Below are positions 33,386 to 42,162 of a stretch of DNA of 44,313 bases, piece by piece; the first letter of the stretch is position 1; every line of letters starts with the position of its first letter. Source of the DNA: Nostoc sp. LPT (GTDB taxonomy: Bacteria; Cyanobacteriota; Cyanobacteriia; Cyanobacteriales; Nostocaceae); the NCBI RefSeq assembly GCF_017115165.1, contig NZ_JABXKF010000190.1:1-44313 (forward strand), read 5' to 3'. The notes under the pieces were generated by a model. The model did not search any database and was not told the DNA's origin. It saw only the letters and a program-made list of their open reading frames with translations. The position numbers and the translations under genes are program-made.

Positions 33386-34927
33386 CTATTGACGACTAAT
33401 AATTATTCGCTGTGCTAACTTCTTACCCACGCCAGGGATAGTTGCTAATTCTTCTAAACTTGCGGTGTTGATATTTACTTTTTGAATTGCTTGTAGCTCA
33501 GTTGATGAAGAAGTTTTTATTTGAGGACACCGTGTTTGTTCTAATTTAATTTTTTCTTGAATTGCTGGTGGTAAGCCGGGTTTGACTTTAGCATAAAGAC
33601 GAGCAAATTCTCGCACATAATGGGCGGCAACTATCGGATTTTCAATCACCACAAGTGTCTCGTCGTTACTATTATTGGCAGCATCTGACCAATTATGAGA
33701 ACCTGTGATTACAGTTTGGCTATCAATAACACCAAATTTGTGATGCAATAAATCGCCTTTGGGTAATACAGGTACACCTACGGTAGTAATTGGATTTGAC
33801 CAAGGATGATTGTCAATTTCATATTTACATTTGTTACTAAGAGCAACCCCCATCATATCTAAGGCTTCGCTATAAGGACGATAGGCGAATTGTGGTTCAA
33901 TTAAAGCGCGAATTTGCACACTTTGTTGATGGCGTTTTTCTAAAATATTGGCAAGACGCTGTTCGGAAAGGACAAATAATGCTATGTCAATAGACTTGCT
34001 TGCTGAATCCAAAGTTTTACTAATTAAACCATTACTACTGTCACTCCAAGGTTGAGTTGGAGAAGTAGGCGAAAATTTTACAGTAATTTTGGTATTACCT
34101 AAAGTTATTTGTTTAGGTAAACGCAGCGGTTTTTTTAAACCAAATCGACTATCTAGTTGACCTCCTGGCCCATCTCCCCATAAGATGTTAAACTCTTCTG
34201 TAAATGAAGATGCTAATTCTGGGCTATCAATCTGCAATAAATTATTGGCATTGCCTAAGCTGCTGGAATTTGTAAAGTCACCAGAAGTATCACTTAATGT
34301 AAAATTGGCCGAAGTGATAATTATAAGGCGATTGTCCACAATCACAAATTTGTGATGCATCAAGCTGCTGCCTTCTGAACCATCTGCTCGATCGTCTAGC
34401 CAGGGAATTTTAGCATTCTGCAAAATCATCAAAGCATCTCTTTGATTGATTTCGGCTGGACTAAGTTGATTATCTTGGTTAATATCGATAAATTGGCGAA
34501 ATTCGTTGTAACGTTCCTGTTCTCTTTTATCTAACTTACCTATTTCAGTAGATGTTAAGCTACTCCAAGGTCGGCTATAGGTATTTTCTAAAATTATTCT
34601 GACTTTTACCCCAGCTTTTTGTCTATCAACCAATGCTTGGGCAACTCTGGGTAAACGTAGTTCTTGCACCGCTACATCTACTGTAGATTTAGCATTCGTA
34701 ATAGCATCGACAATCTGTTTTTCTAAATCATCCCCAAGGCGAGTTTGCTGACGGTAAGCTTCTTGGTATTCTGAAGACTCAGAATGGTTAAAATAAACTT
34801 GAACTAACGGGTCTTGTGGTAAGGGTGCTGGACGCTGATTATAAGACTGGACTCGTTGACAACCAGCGAGAGAGAATATCAGTAAAAAGATAGATAAAAA
34901 ATATCTTTGTCTAGAGAGAAGTTGCAC
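33386..34927 (-). CDS. Phospholipase D-like lipoprotein with EF-hand-type loop and helix-hairpin-helix, C-terminus shortened
   Basis: The 513-residue protein starts with a lipobox (IFSLAGC, Cys 23), so it is probably anchored outside the inner membrane. Two HxK motifs of the PLD superfamily are present: HHKFVIVD (191-198) and HHKFGVID (395-402), each followed by a TSANF or TGSHNWSD segment. Between the first PLD half's strands lies DINQDNQLSPAE (148-159), a calcium-loop (EF-hand/dockerin-like) pattern. The C-terminus has a helix-hairpin-helix, VNINTASLEELATIPGVGKK (484-503). A TAG at 33386-33388 ends the protein, but the same frame continues 29 more codons with a second HhH-like stretch (LQDLERVPGVSARTLEKW). 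Start is GTG 34927. Likely a secreted nuclease or phospholipase. Confidence 0.87.
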   Translation of the reverse strand: MQLLSRQRYFLSIFLLIFSLAGCQRVQSYNQRPAPLPQDPLVQVYFNHSESSEYQEAYRQQTRLGDDLEKQIVDAITNAKSTVDVAVQELRLPRVAQALVDRQKAGVKVRIILENTYSRPWSSLTSTEIGKLDKREQERYNEFRQFIDINQDNQLSPAEINQRDALMILQNAKIPWLDDRADGSEGSSLMHHKFVIVDNRLIIITSANFTLSDTSGDFTNSSSLGNANNLLQIDSPELASSFTEEFNILWGDGPGGQLDSRFGLKKPLRLPKQITLGNTKITVKFSPTSPTQPWSDSSNGLISKTLDSASKSIDIALFVLSEQRLANILEKRHQQSVQIRALIEPQFAYRPYSEALDMMGVALSNKCKYEIDNHPWSNPITTVGVPVLPKGDLLHHKFGVIDSQTVITGSHNWSDAANNSNDETLVVIENPIVAAHYVREFARLYAKVKPGLPPAIQEKIKLEQTRCPQIKTSSSTELQAIQKVNINTASLEELATIPGVGKKLAQRIIISRQ

Positions 34928-35144
34928 TGTAATCTGTTAAAAGTGGATTGAAAGTGGATAGATTTATCATTCCCAAAATTTTGTCTTCTGAATTAAGTAG
35001 AGAAATAAGTTTCCAAGTAAAGGGAAAAATCCACTGCTAGATGTAAAATTACAGATATTTTTTTCAGAATTTGTCCACTAAAACTGTATATACTGACAAA
35101 TCCGCAGTCTATCACTAACGTGTGTTCTCACTATTATCGGTTAT

Positions 35145-36314
35145 ATGCAAATTTATCTAGATTACAGCGCCACTACTCCGACTCGAAAAGAAGCGATCGC
35201 AGTTATGCAAACAATCCTCACTCAACAGTGGGGCAATCCTTCCAGCTTACATGAGTGGGGACAACGGGCGGCAACGGTTGTAGAACAAGCCAGAGTCCAA
35301 GTTGCTGGTTTAATTAACGCCGCTACCCCTGAATCAATCGTTTTTACCTCTGGTGGCACTGAGGCAGATAATTTGGCGATTATGGGTGTGGCTCGGTTGT
35401 ATGCTGTTCCTCAACATCTAATTATTTCCAGCGTTGAGCATTCCGCAATTTCTGAGACAGTACGGTTGCTAGAAATGTGGGGTTGGGAAGTTACGCGCTT
35501 GTCTGTAGATATTAAAGGCAGAGTCAATCCCTTGGATTTAAAGGCGGCGTTGCGACATAACACAGCCTTAGTTTCTATAATTTATGGTCAAAGTGAAGTT
35601 GGGACTGTGCAACCGATCGCAGAACTGGGTAAGATAGTGCGATCGCATGGTGCTTTGTTCCATACAGATGCAGTGCAAGTTGCGGGACGTTTACCCATAG
35701 ATGTGCAACAACTACCTGTAGACTTACTTAGTCTTTCCAGTCATAAAATATATGGGCCGCAAGGTGCAGGGGCGTTGTATGTGCGTCCTGGTATGGATTT
35801 GATGCCTTTACTGGGTGGTGGTGGGCAAGAAATGGGACTGCGTTCTGGTACGCAAGCAGTACCGATAATTGCGGGGTTTGGTGTAGCAGCAGAATTAGCA
35901 GCGCAAGAATTGGCTACAGAAACACCACGGTTAATTGAATTACGCGATCGCGCTTTTGCCCAATTAGCTGAGATTCCTGGTTTAATTCCTACAGGGGATG
36001 TTTGCGATCGTTTACCTCACCATATCAGTATGTGTTTAGAAAACGCCGACGGGGAAAAACTGAGCGGTAAAACCTTGGTGCGACAGCTAAACCTTGCTGG
36101 TATTGGTATCAGTGCTGGTGCTGCTTGTCATAGTGGTAAACTTAGCCCTAGTCCGATATTGTTAGCAATGGGTTATTCCGAAAAAGCTGCCTTGGGGGGA
36201 ATTCGCATCACATTGGGACGTGATACGACGGAAGCTGATATAGATTGGACAGTAATGGTGTTGAAGCAAGTTTTGCAAAGGCTGACACCGGATTTATTTT
36301 TAGTTAAGCGTTGA
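35145..36314 (+). CDS. Cysteine desulfurase (NifS/IscS type)
   Basis: The 389-residue PLP enzyme takes sulfur from cysteine for Fe-S clusters and other thiocofactors. Seen: LDYSATTPTRKEAI at the start, TSGGTEADNLAI (69-80), HTDAVQVAGRLPID (173-186), the PLP-binding lysine K201 in SLSSHKIYGPQGAGALYV, and the catalytic cysteine C329 in GISAGAACHSGKLSPSPIL with the flexible loop typical of the NifS/IscS-like branch. Length is normal. ATG at 35145. No nif or isc genes are adjacent, so it is probably a housekeeping or accessory copy rather than part of a nif cluster. Confidence 0.93.
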   Translation: MQIYLDYSATTPTRKEAIAVMQTILTQQWGNPSSLHEWGQRAATVVEQARVQVAGLINAATPESIVFTSGGTEADNLAIMGVARLYAVPQHLIISSVEHSAISETVRLLEMWGWEVTRLSVDIKGRVNPLDLKAALRHNTALVSIIYGQSEVGTVQPIAELGKIVRSHGALFHTDAVQVAGRLPIDVQQLPVDLLSLSSHKIYGPQGAGALYVRPGMDLMPLLGGGGQEMGLRSGTQAVPIIAGFGVAAELAAQELATETPRLIELRDRAFAQLAEIPGLIPTGDVCDRLPHHISMCLENADGEKLSGKTLVRQLNLAGIGISAGAACHSGKLSPSPILLAMGYSEKAALGGIRITLGRDTTEADIDWTVMVLKQVLQRLTPDLFLVKR

Positions 36315-36360
36315 CCCCTCATACTAAAATTTAGATACAGCATTTGTCGGAGTGTTTTCT

Positions 36361-36588
36361 ATGTCCCTGCAAGAGCTTAAAGAGCAAGCCCGTCAACTGC
36401 CAGCGAGCGATCGCCTTGAACTCGTCCGTGCGATTATTGAATCCTTGCAAGATGTTCCAACCCAACCACCTGAGCGATCGCGCATCATCAAGCAGATGAA
36501 AGGTTTATTGAAGACCGACCAGCCAGCGCCGACTGATGAACAAGTGGAGTTCATGCTAGAAGAGCGTCGGGTGGAGAAATATCTTTAA
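36361..36588 (+). CDS. Small type II antitoxin-like protein
   Basis: The 75-residue protein reads MSLQELKEQARQLPASDRLE and continues with LVRAIIESLQ, a strongly helical, acidic-basic pattern found in small antitoxins paired with VapC or RelE toxins in cyanobacteria. The C-terminus (DEQVEFMLEERRVEKYL) would bind the toxin. Its TAA overlaps by one base the ATG of a PIN-toxin start, the classic coupling of toxin-antitoxin operons, but that toxin is cut off after ten codons. ATG at 36361 is used; a GTG at 36352 would add only three residues. The gene begins 46 bp after the cysteine desulfurase. Confidence 0.75.
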   Translation: MSLQELKEQARQLPASDRLELVRAIIESLQDVPTQPPERSRIIKQMKGLLKTDQPAPTDEQVEFMLEERRVEKYL

Positions 36589-36620
36589 TGAGAGTTTTGA
36601 TTGATACCAACATCATTTGA
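36588..36620 (+). pseudogene. Ten-codon stump of a VapC/PIN toxin gene
   Basis: Directly coupled to the antitoxin stop (TAATG), it encodes MRVLIDTNII and then TGA. MRxLIDTNIxxD is the universal start of VapC PIN-domain toxins, carrying the first catalytic Asp (D6). The rest of the gene is missing, and the next 45 bp before the helicase stop show no remainder. Confidence 0.75.
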
Positions 36621-36665
36621 AATTATGTTACATGAGATAAGCTTATGTATGTTTTAAAATGGCTC

Positions 36666-39284
36666 CTAATGTACTGAAATTGTGACTGTCGCCTGTTGTA
36701 CATCAATCTTTTGCAAAATCAAATCTTGCATTTGCCGATTAAATCGCTTTAGTTTATCAACATTTTCTCCACAAAGCTGCCAATATTTTTGATAATCGTA
36801 GGTTACGAGCCACAAATGATCGTTAAACCCAACAATAAGCAATTCGTCTAGCTTAATTGAATCATCTAGCTTGAGAGACTTGCCAACATCAATGAATGTG
36901 CAATCAAAAACTTTTTGATTCGTTTGCAATGTTTGCTGTTTCTGTTGGACATTATCAAAACATTCTTCGATTTTTCGACTGCTTTGGCTAGATGGTTTAA
37001 GCAGTACAACCCATTGTCCAAAGTCTAGATTGAACAGCCATTCCTTAAAAATTGGATATTCTGTTTGAGGATAAAGCGTCTGATAAGCGTTGCTTAAAGT
37101 AATAGCAATCTGACGATCATGAACACCTAAGCTGATTGCATAAACTGCTGCTGTAGTTGACACGCCATGAGTCACAAACGAGGTAAGGCTATTAAAAACG
37201 CTAGGGATTTTTTGATTGTTCAAATAAAATCCAATATGCCTGATTAGTGAGTTAAATCCCCAAGCAAAAGCATGAGTCACTTTTTCCAGTTTTTTGACGA
37301 CAGTTTCTGTTTTACCCTCGAAATATAAATCTGCTAATTCTTTATAATCTTTACCCTGAAGCCACCCTATCAGTGGTTCAATACTGTCAAGCTTTAAACT
37401 TTCTGTCAGTTCCGGGATTTTTTTGAACACATCATAAGACTCCTGCCAAAACATTATGGGCAAATCACTTACGGCAGTGTAATTGTCAATTTCTCCAACA
37501 AGTTTTTGTGCATAGGCTGTTATCACTTGATTACTACCTACGCTTAACCCTGTAAGATTAAACAACTTACGCTGTTGGATATCCGTTACTTCATTTTTTA
37601 GCAAAATTACTCTTGCCTTTAGCGCATTCTTGAATTCAAGCAATACATCCTCAATATCTAGAGACTGTACATGACATAGCAGTTTCTTAAAAATAAATTC
37701 GACCTTTTCCTCATCAACTTCATCAAGACAGGATTCTAGAATCCATGCCAAAAGTTGTGAATCTAGATAGGATAAAATTTCAGTCTGCTTCTTGCTGGCT
37801 AAAGTTTGCTTGTGCTTTGTCCAGTGTTGATAGTCATTGCCAGCCTTTCTAAACTGGCTTGTTGAAGCTAATGACCATAGAGAGAGGAAATCCTCAGTTG
37901 TCTCAAGCGACAACAACCTTGACTGTGCCAAATGCCTTATACCTGAAACAATAAAACTTTCTGATACTTCTGTCGGCGCTTCCTGGCGAACTCGTTCCAA
38001 ATCCTTGCTGTCACAAAAGATAATGTGACCTTCTGTTTCACAACCTGCTCGCCCTGCTCGTCCAACCGCATTGGCGTACTGAGCCATGCTAATCGTGTTG
38101 TCCATTGACAAGGAATGGACGATTACATTCTTGATTGGCAGATTAACGCCTTGTGACAAAGTGGTTGTAGAGACAATAAGTGGAATGATGTTGTCGCGCA
38201 CTGCATTTTCTATACGCCGCCTAACAATATTAGGGAGTTCAGCATGGTGATAACAAAATCCAAGTGCAATAGCTTTCACAAGTAAATCTTCAGAGCCAAG
38301 TAGTTCACCACATTCATCTGCAATTTGTTGCATTTCTGGTGAAACGGGTAAAGGCTGCTTTTGCAAAAGGGAGATTAAACACTCAGCAATGGCTTCAACG
38401 ATTGGTTTGGTTGTTGTAAAAACCAAGGTAGAGCCAGTTTGCGTATAATATATAGCGAGTCGTGCTGCGACTTCAACGTATAATCGGTAAAATCTGCCAT
38501 TTCTATTCTTCATAGGAATTGCAGGTTTCAAGAAAGGCAATGGCACGAAGAAGTTATTGGATGGATAATCACCCGTCTGGGGCAAATAACAAACTGTTGC
38601 TCTTTTGCTTCGGCCCCATTCAAAGAAGCCCAAGCGTTGCTTTGTAGGTCGCCAATCTATTTTGACAACATTATTTTCGTTTCCAGAAAGCCACTGGGCG
38701 AAATCACTAGCATTGTTAATAACCGCTGAAATCCCAATCACTCTGGCGTGATTCTTTTCTGCAATAGTCAGCAATCTTGAGTAAATTAACTCCTGCCGAA
38801 GACTTCTAGGATTTGCGGCAGCAGAATCATGCGCCTCATCAATGATGATGAGTGCAAGCTTACTTTTGAACTCCTCGCTATTGCGGGTAAGCAAATCTAA
38901 TTTTTCAGGAGTTAGAACAAACACCTGATTATCTTGTAAAATATCCTCTTCCAATTGACTAAAATCATATCCACCATAGAGGATAGAAACAGCTATATTG
39001 ACGCGGGATAAGCTTGTGGACAGGCTGCTTTCCACCTCATACGCCAAAGCTTTGGTTGGAACAACGTAAGCACAGACTTTATCCGGTTTATCCTTGAGCG
39101 AACGGTAAATTGCCAGCTCAACAGTTTTGGTTTTACCTGCACTTGTTGGCATTGCAATAACAAGGGATTTATCCGTCAACAAACCTTCATGCAAAGCTTT
39201 CTGCTGCGATTTCCACATCGACATCATGGGAAATTTACCAAGAGTACAAAGGAAGCGCAGGTAAAGCTTCCATTCGGCGTTCAT
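36666..39284 (-). CDS. SF2 (Ski2-like) DEAD/DEAH-box helicase, Hachiman HamB-like
   Basis: The 872-residue helicase has motif Q-like MWKSQQKAL, Walker A AMPTSAGKTKT (44-54), motif Ia VPTKALAYEV, DEAH at 149-152, SAV at 187-189 in place of SAT, FTTTKPIVEAI in RecA domain 2, LIVSTTTLSQGVNLP (motif V region) and motif VI QYANAVGRAGRAG (402-414). The C-terminal 440 residues are helical and unlike common Ski2 tails. MPTSAGKT with QYANAVGRAGRAG is typical of HamB/AbpB-type defence helicases. ATG 39284 is one base after the TGA of the nuclease-like gene, so translation is coupled. Role: ATP-driven DNA surveillance controlling the HamA-like effector (inferred). Confidence 0.85.
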   Translation of the reverse strand: MNAEWKLYLRFLCTLGKFPMMSMWKSQQKALHEGLLTDKSLVIAMPTSAGKTKTVELAIYRSLKDKPDKVCAYVVPTKALAYEVESSLSTSLSRVNIAVSILYGGYDFSQLEEDILQDNQVFVLTPEKLDLLTRNSEEFKSKLALIIIDEAHDSAAANPRSLRQELIYSRLLTIAEKNHARVIGISAVINNASDFAQWLSGNENNVVKIDWRPTKQRLGFFEWGRSKRATVCYLPQTGDYPSNNFFVPLPFLKPAIPMKNRNGRFYRLYVEVAARLAIYYTQTGSTLVFTTTKPIVEAIAECLISLLQKQPLPVSPEMQQIADECGELLGSEDLLVKAIALGFCYHHAELPNIVRRRIENAVRDNIIPLIVSTTTLSQGVNLPIKNVIVHSLSMDNTISMAQYANAVGRAGRAGCETEGHIIFCDSKDLERVRQEAPTEVSESFIVSGIRHLAQSRLLSLETTEDFLSLWSLASTSQFRKAGNDYQHWTKHKQTLASKKQTEILSYLDSQLLAWILESCLDEVDEEKVEFIFKKLLCHVQSLDIEDVLLEFKNALKARVILLKNEVTDIQQRKLFNLTGLSVGSNQVITAYAQKLVGEIDNYTAVSDLPIMFWQESYDVFKKIPELTESLKLDSIEPLIGWLQGKDYKELADLYFEGKTETVVKKLEKVTHAFAWGFNSLIRHIGFYLNNQKIPSVFNSLTSFVTHGVSTTAAVYAISLGVHDRQIAITLSNAYQTLYPQTEYPIFKEWLFNLDFGQWVVLLKPSSQSSRKIEECFDNVQQKQQTLQTNQKVFDCTFIDVGKSLKLDDSIKLDELLIVGFNDHLWLVTYDYQKYWQLCGENVDKLKRFNRQMQDLILQKIDVQQATVTISVH

Positions 39285-39285
39285 A

Positions 39286-40899
39286 TCAGGAACATGAGTA
39301 CTGACAAGCCTTTGTGTTGAGATCGATTAAACTTTGCAAATATTTGCCTACAGAGTTGAGCAAAATGTAGGAGCGATAATCACTGACGGTTGCATATTGT
39401 TTACCTGCCGCTATTGTCAGCTTAAGAATTTCTGTCTGATGTGATTCATTTCCTGTACGCAGGTATTGAGTAAAATTTGCGAAGGCTTTTGCTGTTAGCC
39501 AGTCACCGATATCAGCAATTTTAGCGGACACTAAATCCATCCATTCTTCTTCTTCCAATGGATAATCAGGTGATTCTAATTCCTTCTGAGCGAATTTAAA
39601 AAAGAACTGTGCCAGAGCATCTTGTAATTGGCTTATTTCGCCAGTTAGTAGATAGATCAGCAAAATTCTTGGAGTATTCGACAGTAAGACATCTTTAATA
39701 TCTTGTCGATGTAGAATTTTTGAGACTAAGACTTTGGCGTTGGCATTATATCCTGCGATACTATACAATAATGCACTTGTAACAATATTTTCTACAGCAC
39801 TATAAGCTTGGTTATCTTCAATTCTAAGAATCGCCAATCTCTCATGAATAACAGCAGATTCCTTGAGTACCTTTTCTGCTTCTTCAGAACCGTCCATCAA
39901 AAGGTTATAGCCTGTTAATGCTAGAAAATTAGCTGCTTTTTCTAGTTTAATAGGGTCATATTTATAAGAAATAAACTTTCTTTGCTTATTCCTAAGATCG
40001 ATTGTTAAGGCTTCTGAAGCTAGCTGGTTATGTTCGTTCTTAAAATCAGAGTTGCTCAGTAACTTTACAACATCTTTTAGCTCATCAATCTCAATAGAAG
40101 GAAATGATAATCTTGAAGGTTCTTCATTTTGCTGAATAGCAACTAAATTTTTCTGATAAGCTATCCAGTTTGGAATCAGAAATGCGTTAACAGTCAAAGG
40201 AGTTGTAATACCTTCGACAACAGCATCAAAATATTGTTCTTTCCATTTTTCTTGCTCAGTCACAACAACCGCAAGATATTCTGTACGGTATGAATAAGTA
40301 TAGGTATCATTAAATCTCTTAACCAGTTTTGCCTCGTTGTATCGTCCAGCCCCTCTAAGAACATTGATGATAAAATCTAGAAGTGTAACTGAACCTTCCT
40401 GAACTTTAAGCAAACCCTCGGTAGCCTTTTTAACAGCTTCTTTCGGATTGCTACCGTAATTTTTAACTTCTGTGACCAGTAATGCTTGTGGTATTCCATC
40501 AGCATTGAACTTTAGCCCCAGTACATCATCACCATGCATTGCCATTTTTCTATTAGTGGCAAAACGAAGCTTAAAAACGGGAATCTTGTAGTCCGTACAA
40601 CCTAATATATAAGAAGAGGCTATTGCTTCACCTATAGTGCCATTCCATACCTGCACACTACCTTGTGTCATTTGGTGAAGGTCTTTAAGAACTGACTCTA
40701 ACCCGTCTTCTTTCAAATTCTCTAGCTCTTCAATGATGCCTTGGGGATGGCGACAGAAATAGGGAATTATCAGTCGTAAGTGACGCAAAAACGTTTCAAT
40801 GTTTTTTGGATTAACTTTTTGTCTTTCAAAATCTTTGCCAACAGACTTGGCACAAGAGACCAAAACTAGATTAGCAGTGAAATCTTGTAGAAAAGGCAT
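39286..40899 (-). CDS. DUF1837/HamA-like PD-(D/E)XK nuclease, long variant
   Basis: The 537-residue protein has a nuclease-type core at about 80-170: NGTIGEAIASSYIL (G90-E91), MAMHGDDVLGLKF (D124, D125) and ALLVTEVKNYG (E144-x-K146), followed by a helix rich in KEAVKKATEGLLK. The E, D and E-x-K order is that of DUF1837, the effector of Hachiman (HamA) and AbpA systems. The N-terminal 80 residues (FLRHLRLIIPYFCR) are helical. The region from about 170 to 537 is mostly helical, with YSYRTEYLAVVVTEQ and repeated helix pairs near 400-530, and exceeds what I recall for HamA. A helicase gene follows after one base. The family call is by motif and neighbour, not by search. It may cleave DNA when released by the helicase. 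Confidence 0.68.
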   Translation of the reverse strand: MPFLQDFTANLVLVSCAKSVGKDFERQKVNPKNIETFLRHLRLIIPYFCRHPQGIIEELENLKEDGLESVLKDLHQMTQGSVQVWNGTIGEAIASSYILGCTDYKIPVFKLRFATNRKMAMHGDDVLGLKFNADGIPQALLVTEVKNYGSNPKEAVKKATEGLLKVQEGSVTLLDFIINVLRGAGRYNEAKLVKRFNDTYTYSYRTEYLAVVVTEQEKWKEQYFDAVVEGITTPLTVNAFLIPNWIAYQKNLVAIQQNEEPSRLSFPSIEIDELKDVVKLLSNSDFKNEHNQLASEALTIDLRNKQRKFISYKYDPIKLEKAANFLALTGYNLLMDGSEEAEKVLKESAVIHERLAILRIEDNQAYSAVENIVTSALLYSIAGYNANAKVLVSKILHRQDIKDVLLSNTPRILLIYLLTGEISQLQDALAQFFFKFAQKELESPDYPLEEEEWMDLVSAKIADIGDWLTAKAFANFTQYLRTGNESHQTEILKLTIAAGKQYATVSDYRSYILLNSVGKYLQSLIDLNTKACQYSCS

Positions 40900-41532
40900 T
40901 TTGGAGTAATGAAAAGCACTAGCTGGGTATAGTTACTTATTACTAACATAAGACACGCTGAAATGTCTTGTTAATGCATATCAACTTATCAGTAGGACTA
41001 GCCCTTTAAAGGTAGATAAGCCTTTTGTGGGGTTGCTCGTTATCGTATGCCTACTCAATAAAAGTCAATACTGGAACAATGGAAGTAATGCTAAAGCGAT
41101 ATAATAAACCACCTAACTTAACAGTCTTAAAGATGCGATCGCCTTTAGCACGTAGAACCCTTCACCACCGTCATATTCTTTGGCAGAACTGCTAAGGCGA
41201 TATGTCACCGTCACCGCAAGCATCACTCCAGTTTTTACAAATAGGTAAAATTTTGAGCGTGTCTCCAATGCGATCGCAATTCTCATGCAAGTTCCTGAGT
41301 AAGGGCGATATTTATGCACTTTGCGATCACTTTCGGCAAGAAATAACTGGCCATAGGCGATCACCTTTACCATATTGATCCTTTCGTCACCATCATATTC
41401 CTCGGCAGGACTGCTAGGATTTCCATAGATTCGGTTTAACAATGAGCTACTCAAGCAAGTTTTAGAGTTGCATTTATCAAATTTCGTGCTAACCAGACCA
41501 GAAATATTAGCTAATTTCAGGACAATAACACC
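40900..41532. other. Spacer between the Hachiman-like operon and VapBC
   Basis: No convincing gene is seen. The left part (40900-41100) is AT-rich and should hold the operon promoter. The right part has two diverged direct repeats (see 41135-41418), with HIP1-like GCGATCGCC cores. A minus-strand open frame through 41113-41598 is formed mainly by the repeats and overlaps VapB, so I do not call it. Confidence 0.45.
41135..41418. repeat. Two diverged direct repeats about 62 bp long
   Basis: 41135-41196 and 41357-41418 agree at about 48 of 62 positions by my count, sharing GCGATC-CCTTTA, CCTTCACCACCGTCATATTC-like and GGCAG-ACTGCTA segments. They are separated by 160 bp. On the minus strand each could be translated as an SS-A-EYDG-E motif, but no real gene is evident. 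Confidence 0.5.
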
Positions 41533-41760
41533 ATGAACACTGCTAAACTCACCACTGATGGCACTCACCAAATCGTTATTTTGCCCGAAGACTTTCAACT
41601 TCCTGGGACTGAAGTTTATATCAAAAAAATTGGTAACGCCATTGTCCTGATTGCCAAAGACAACCCTTGGGAATCCCTCATTGATAGTCTAGACAATTTT
41701 TCTGATGACTTCATGACTACTAGAGATCAGCCACTCCTCAACACCAGAGAGAACTTCTAA
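41533..41760 (+). CDS. vapB: VapB-type antitoxin
   Basis: The 75-residue protein has the swapped-hairpin AbrB/MazE-like N-terminal half (TTDGTHQIVILPEDFQLPGT, then EVYIKKIGNAIVLIA), which binds operator DNA, and an acidic C-terminus (SLIDSLDNFSDDFM) that would occupy the toxin. It is typical of cyanobacterial VapB. The TAA stop is directly followed by the ATG of vapC with no gap, so the two are translated together. Autorepression by the VapBC complex is expected for the family. Confidence 0.9.
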   Translation: MNTAKLTTDGTHQIVILPEDFQLPGTEVYIKKIGNAIVLIAKDNPWESLIDSLDNFSDDFMTTRDQPLLNTRENF

Positions 41761-42162
41761 ATGCGATACCTGCTTGATACCAACATCTGTATTTACCTTA
41801 TCAAGCAAAAACCCCAAAAAGTACTGGATAAATTCCAAACTCTTAGCATTTCTGATGTTGGTATCTCCTCCATCACCGTTGCCGAACTCGAATATGGAGT
41901 TGCCAAAAGTCAACAGCAAGAAAAAAACCGCATCGCCCTGTTGCAATTTCTGCTACCTCTAGAAATTGTCGAATTCAATCAATCATCTGCAACGATTTAC
42001 GGCAGCATCAAAAGTGATCTCGAAAGTAAAGGACTTATTATTGGTGCAATGGATATGCTCATTGCTTCTCATGCGCTGAGTTTAGGAGTTACCCTAGTCA
42101 CCAATAATGTGCGAGAGTTTTCTCGTATTCCTACCCTCTTATTAGAAAACTGGGTTGAGTAG
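41761..42162 (+). CDS. vapC: VapC PIN-domain ribonuclease toxin
   Basis: The 133-residue PIN toxin cleaves RNA (often tRNA or rRNA). The acidic active site is complete: D6 in LLDTNICIYLI, E in VAELEYGVAKS, D in AMDMLIASHAL and the terminal VTNNVREFSRIP. Its reading frame is intact, in contrast to the stump at 36588. It starts immediately after the vapB stop. The following ribokinase gene is separated by about 90 bp and is probably independent. Confidence 0.93.
   Translation: MRYLLDTNICIYLIKQKPQKVLDKFQTLSISDVGISSITVAELEYGVAKSQQQEKNRIALLQFLLPLEIVEFNQSSATIYGSIKSDLESKGLIIGAMDMLIASHALSLGVTLVTNNVREFSRIPTLLLENWVE

Noticed and set aside
41113..41598. 161-codon minus-strand open frame with SS-A-EYDG-E repeats
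   Set aside because: It overlaps the start of the vapB antitoxin, has no ribosome site, and its repeated peptide simply reflects the two 62-bp DNA repeats.
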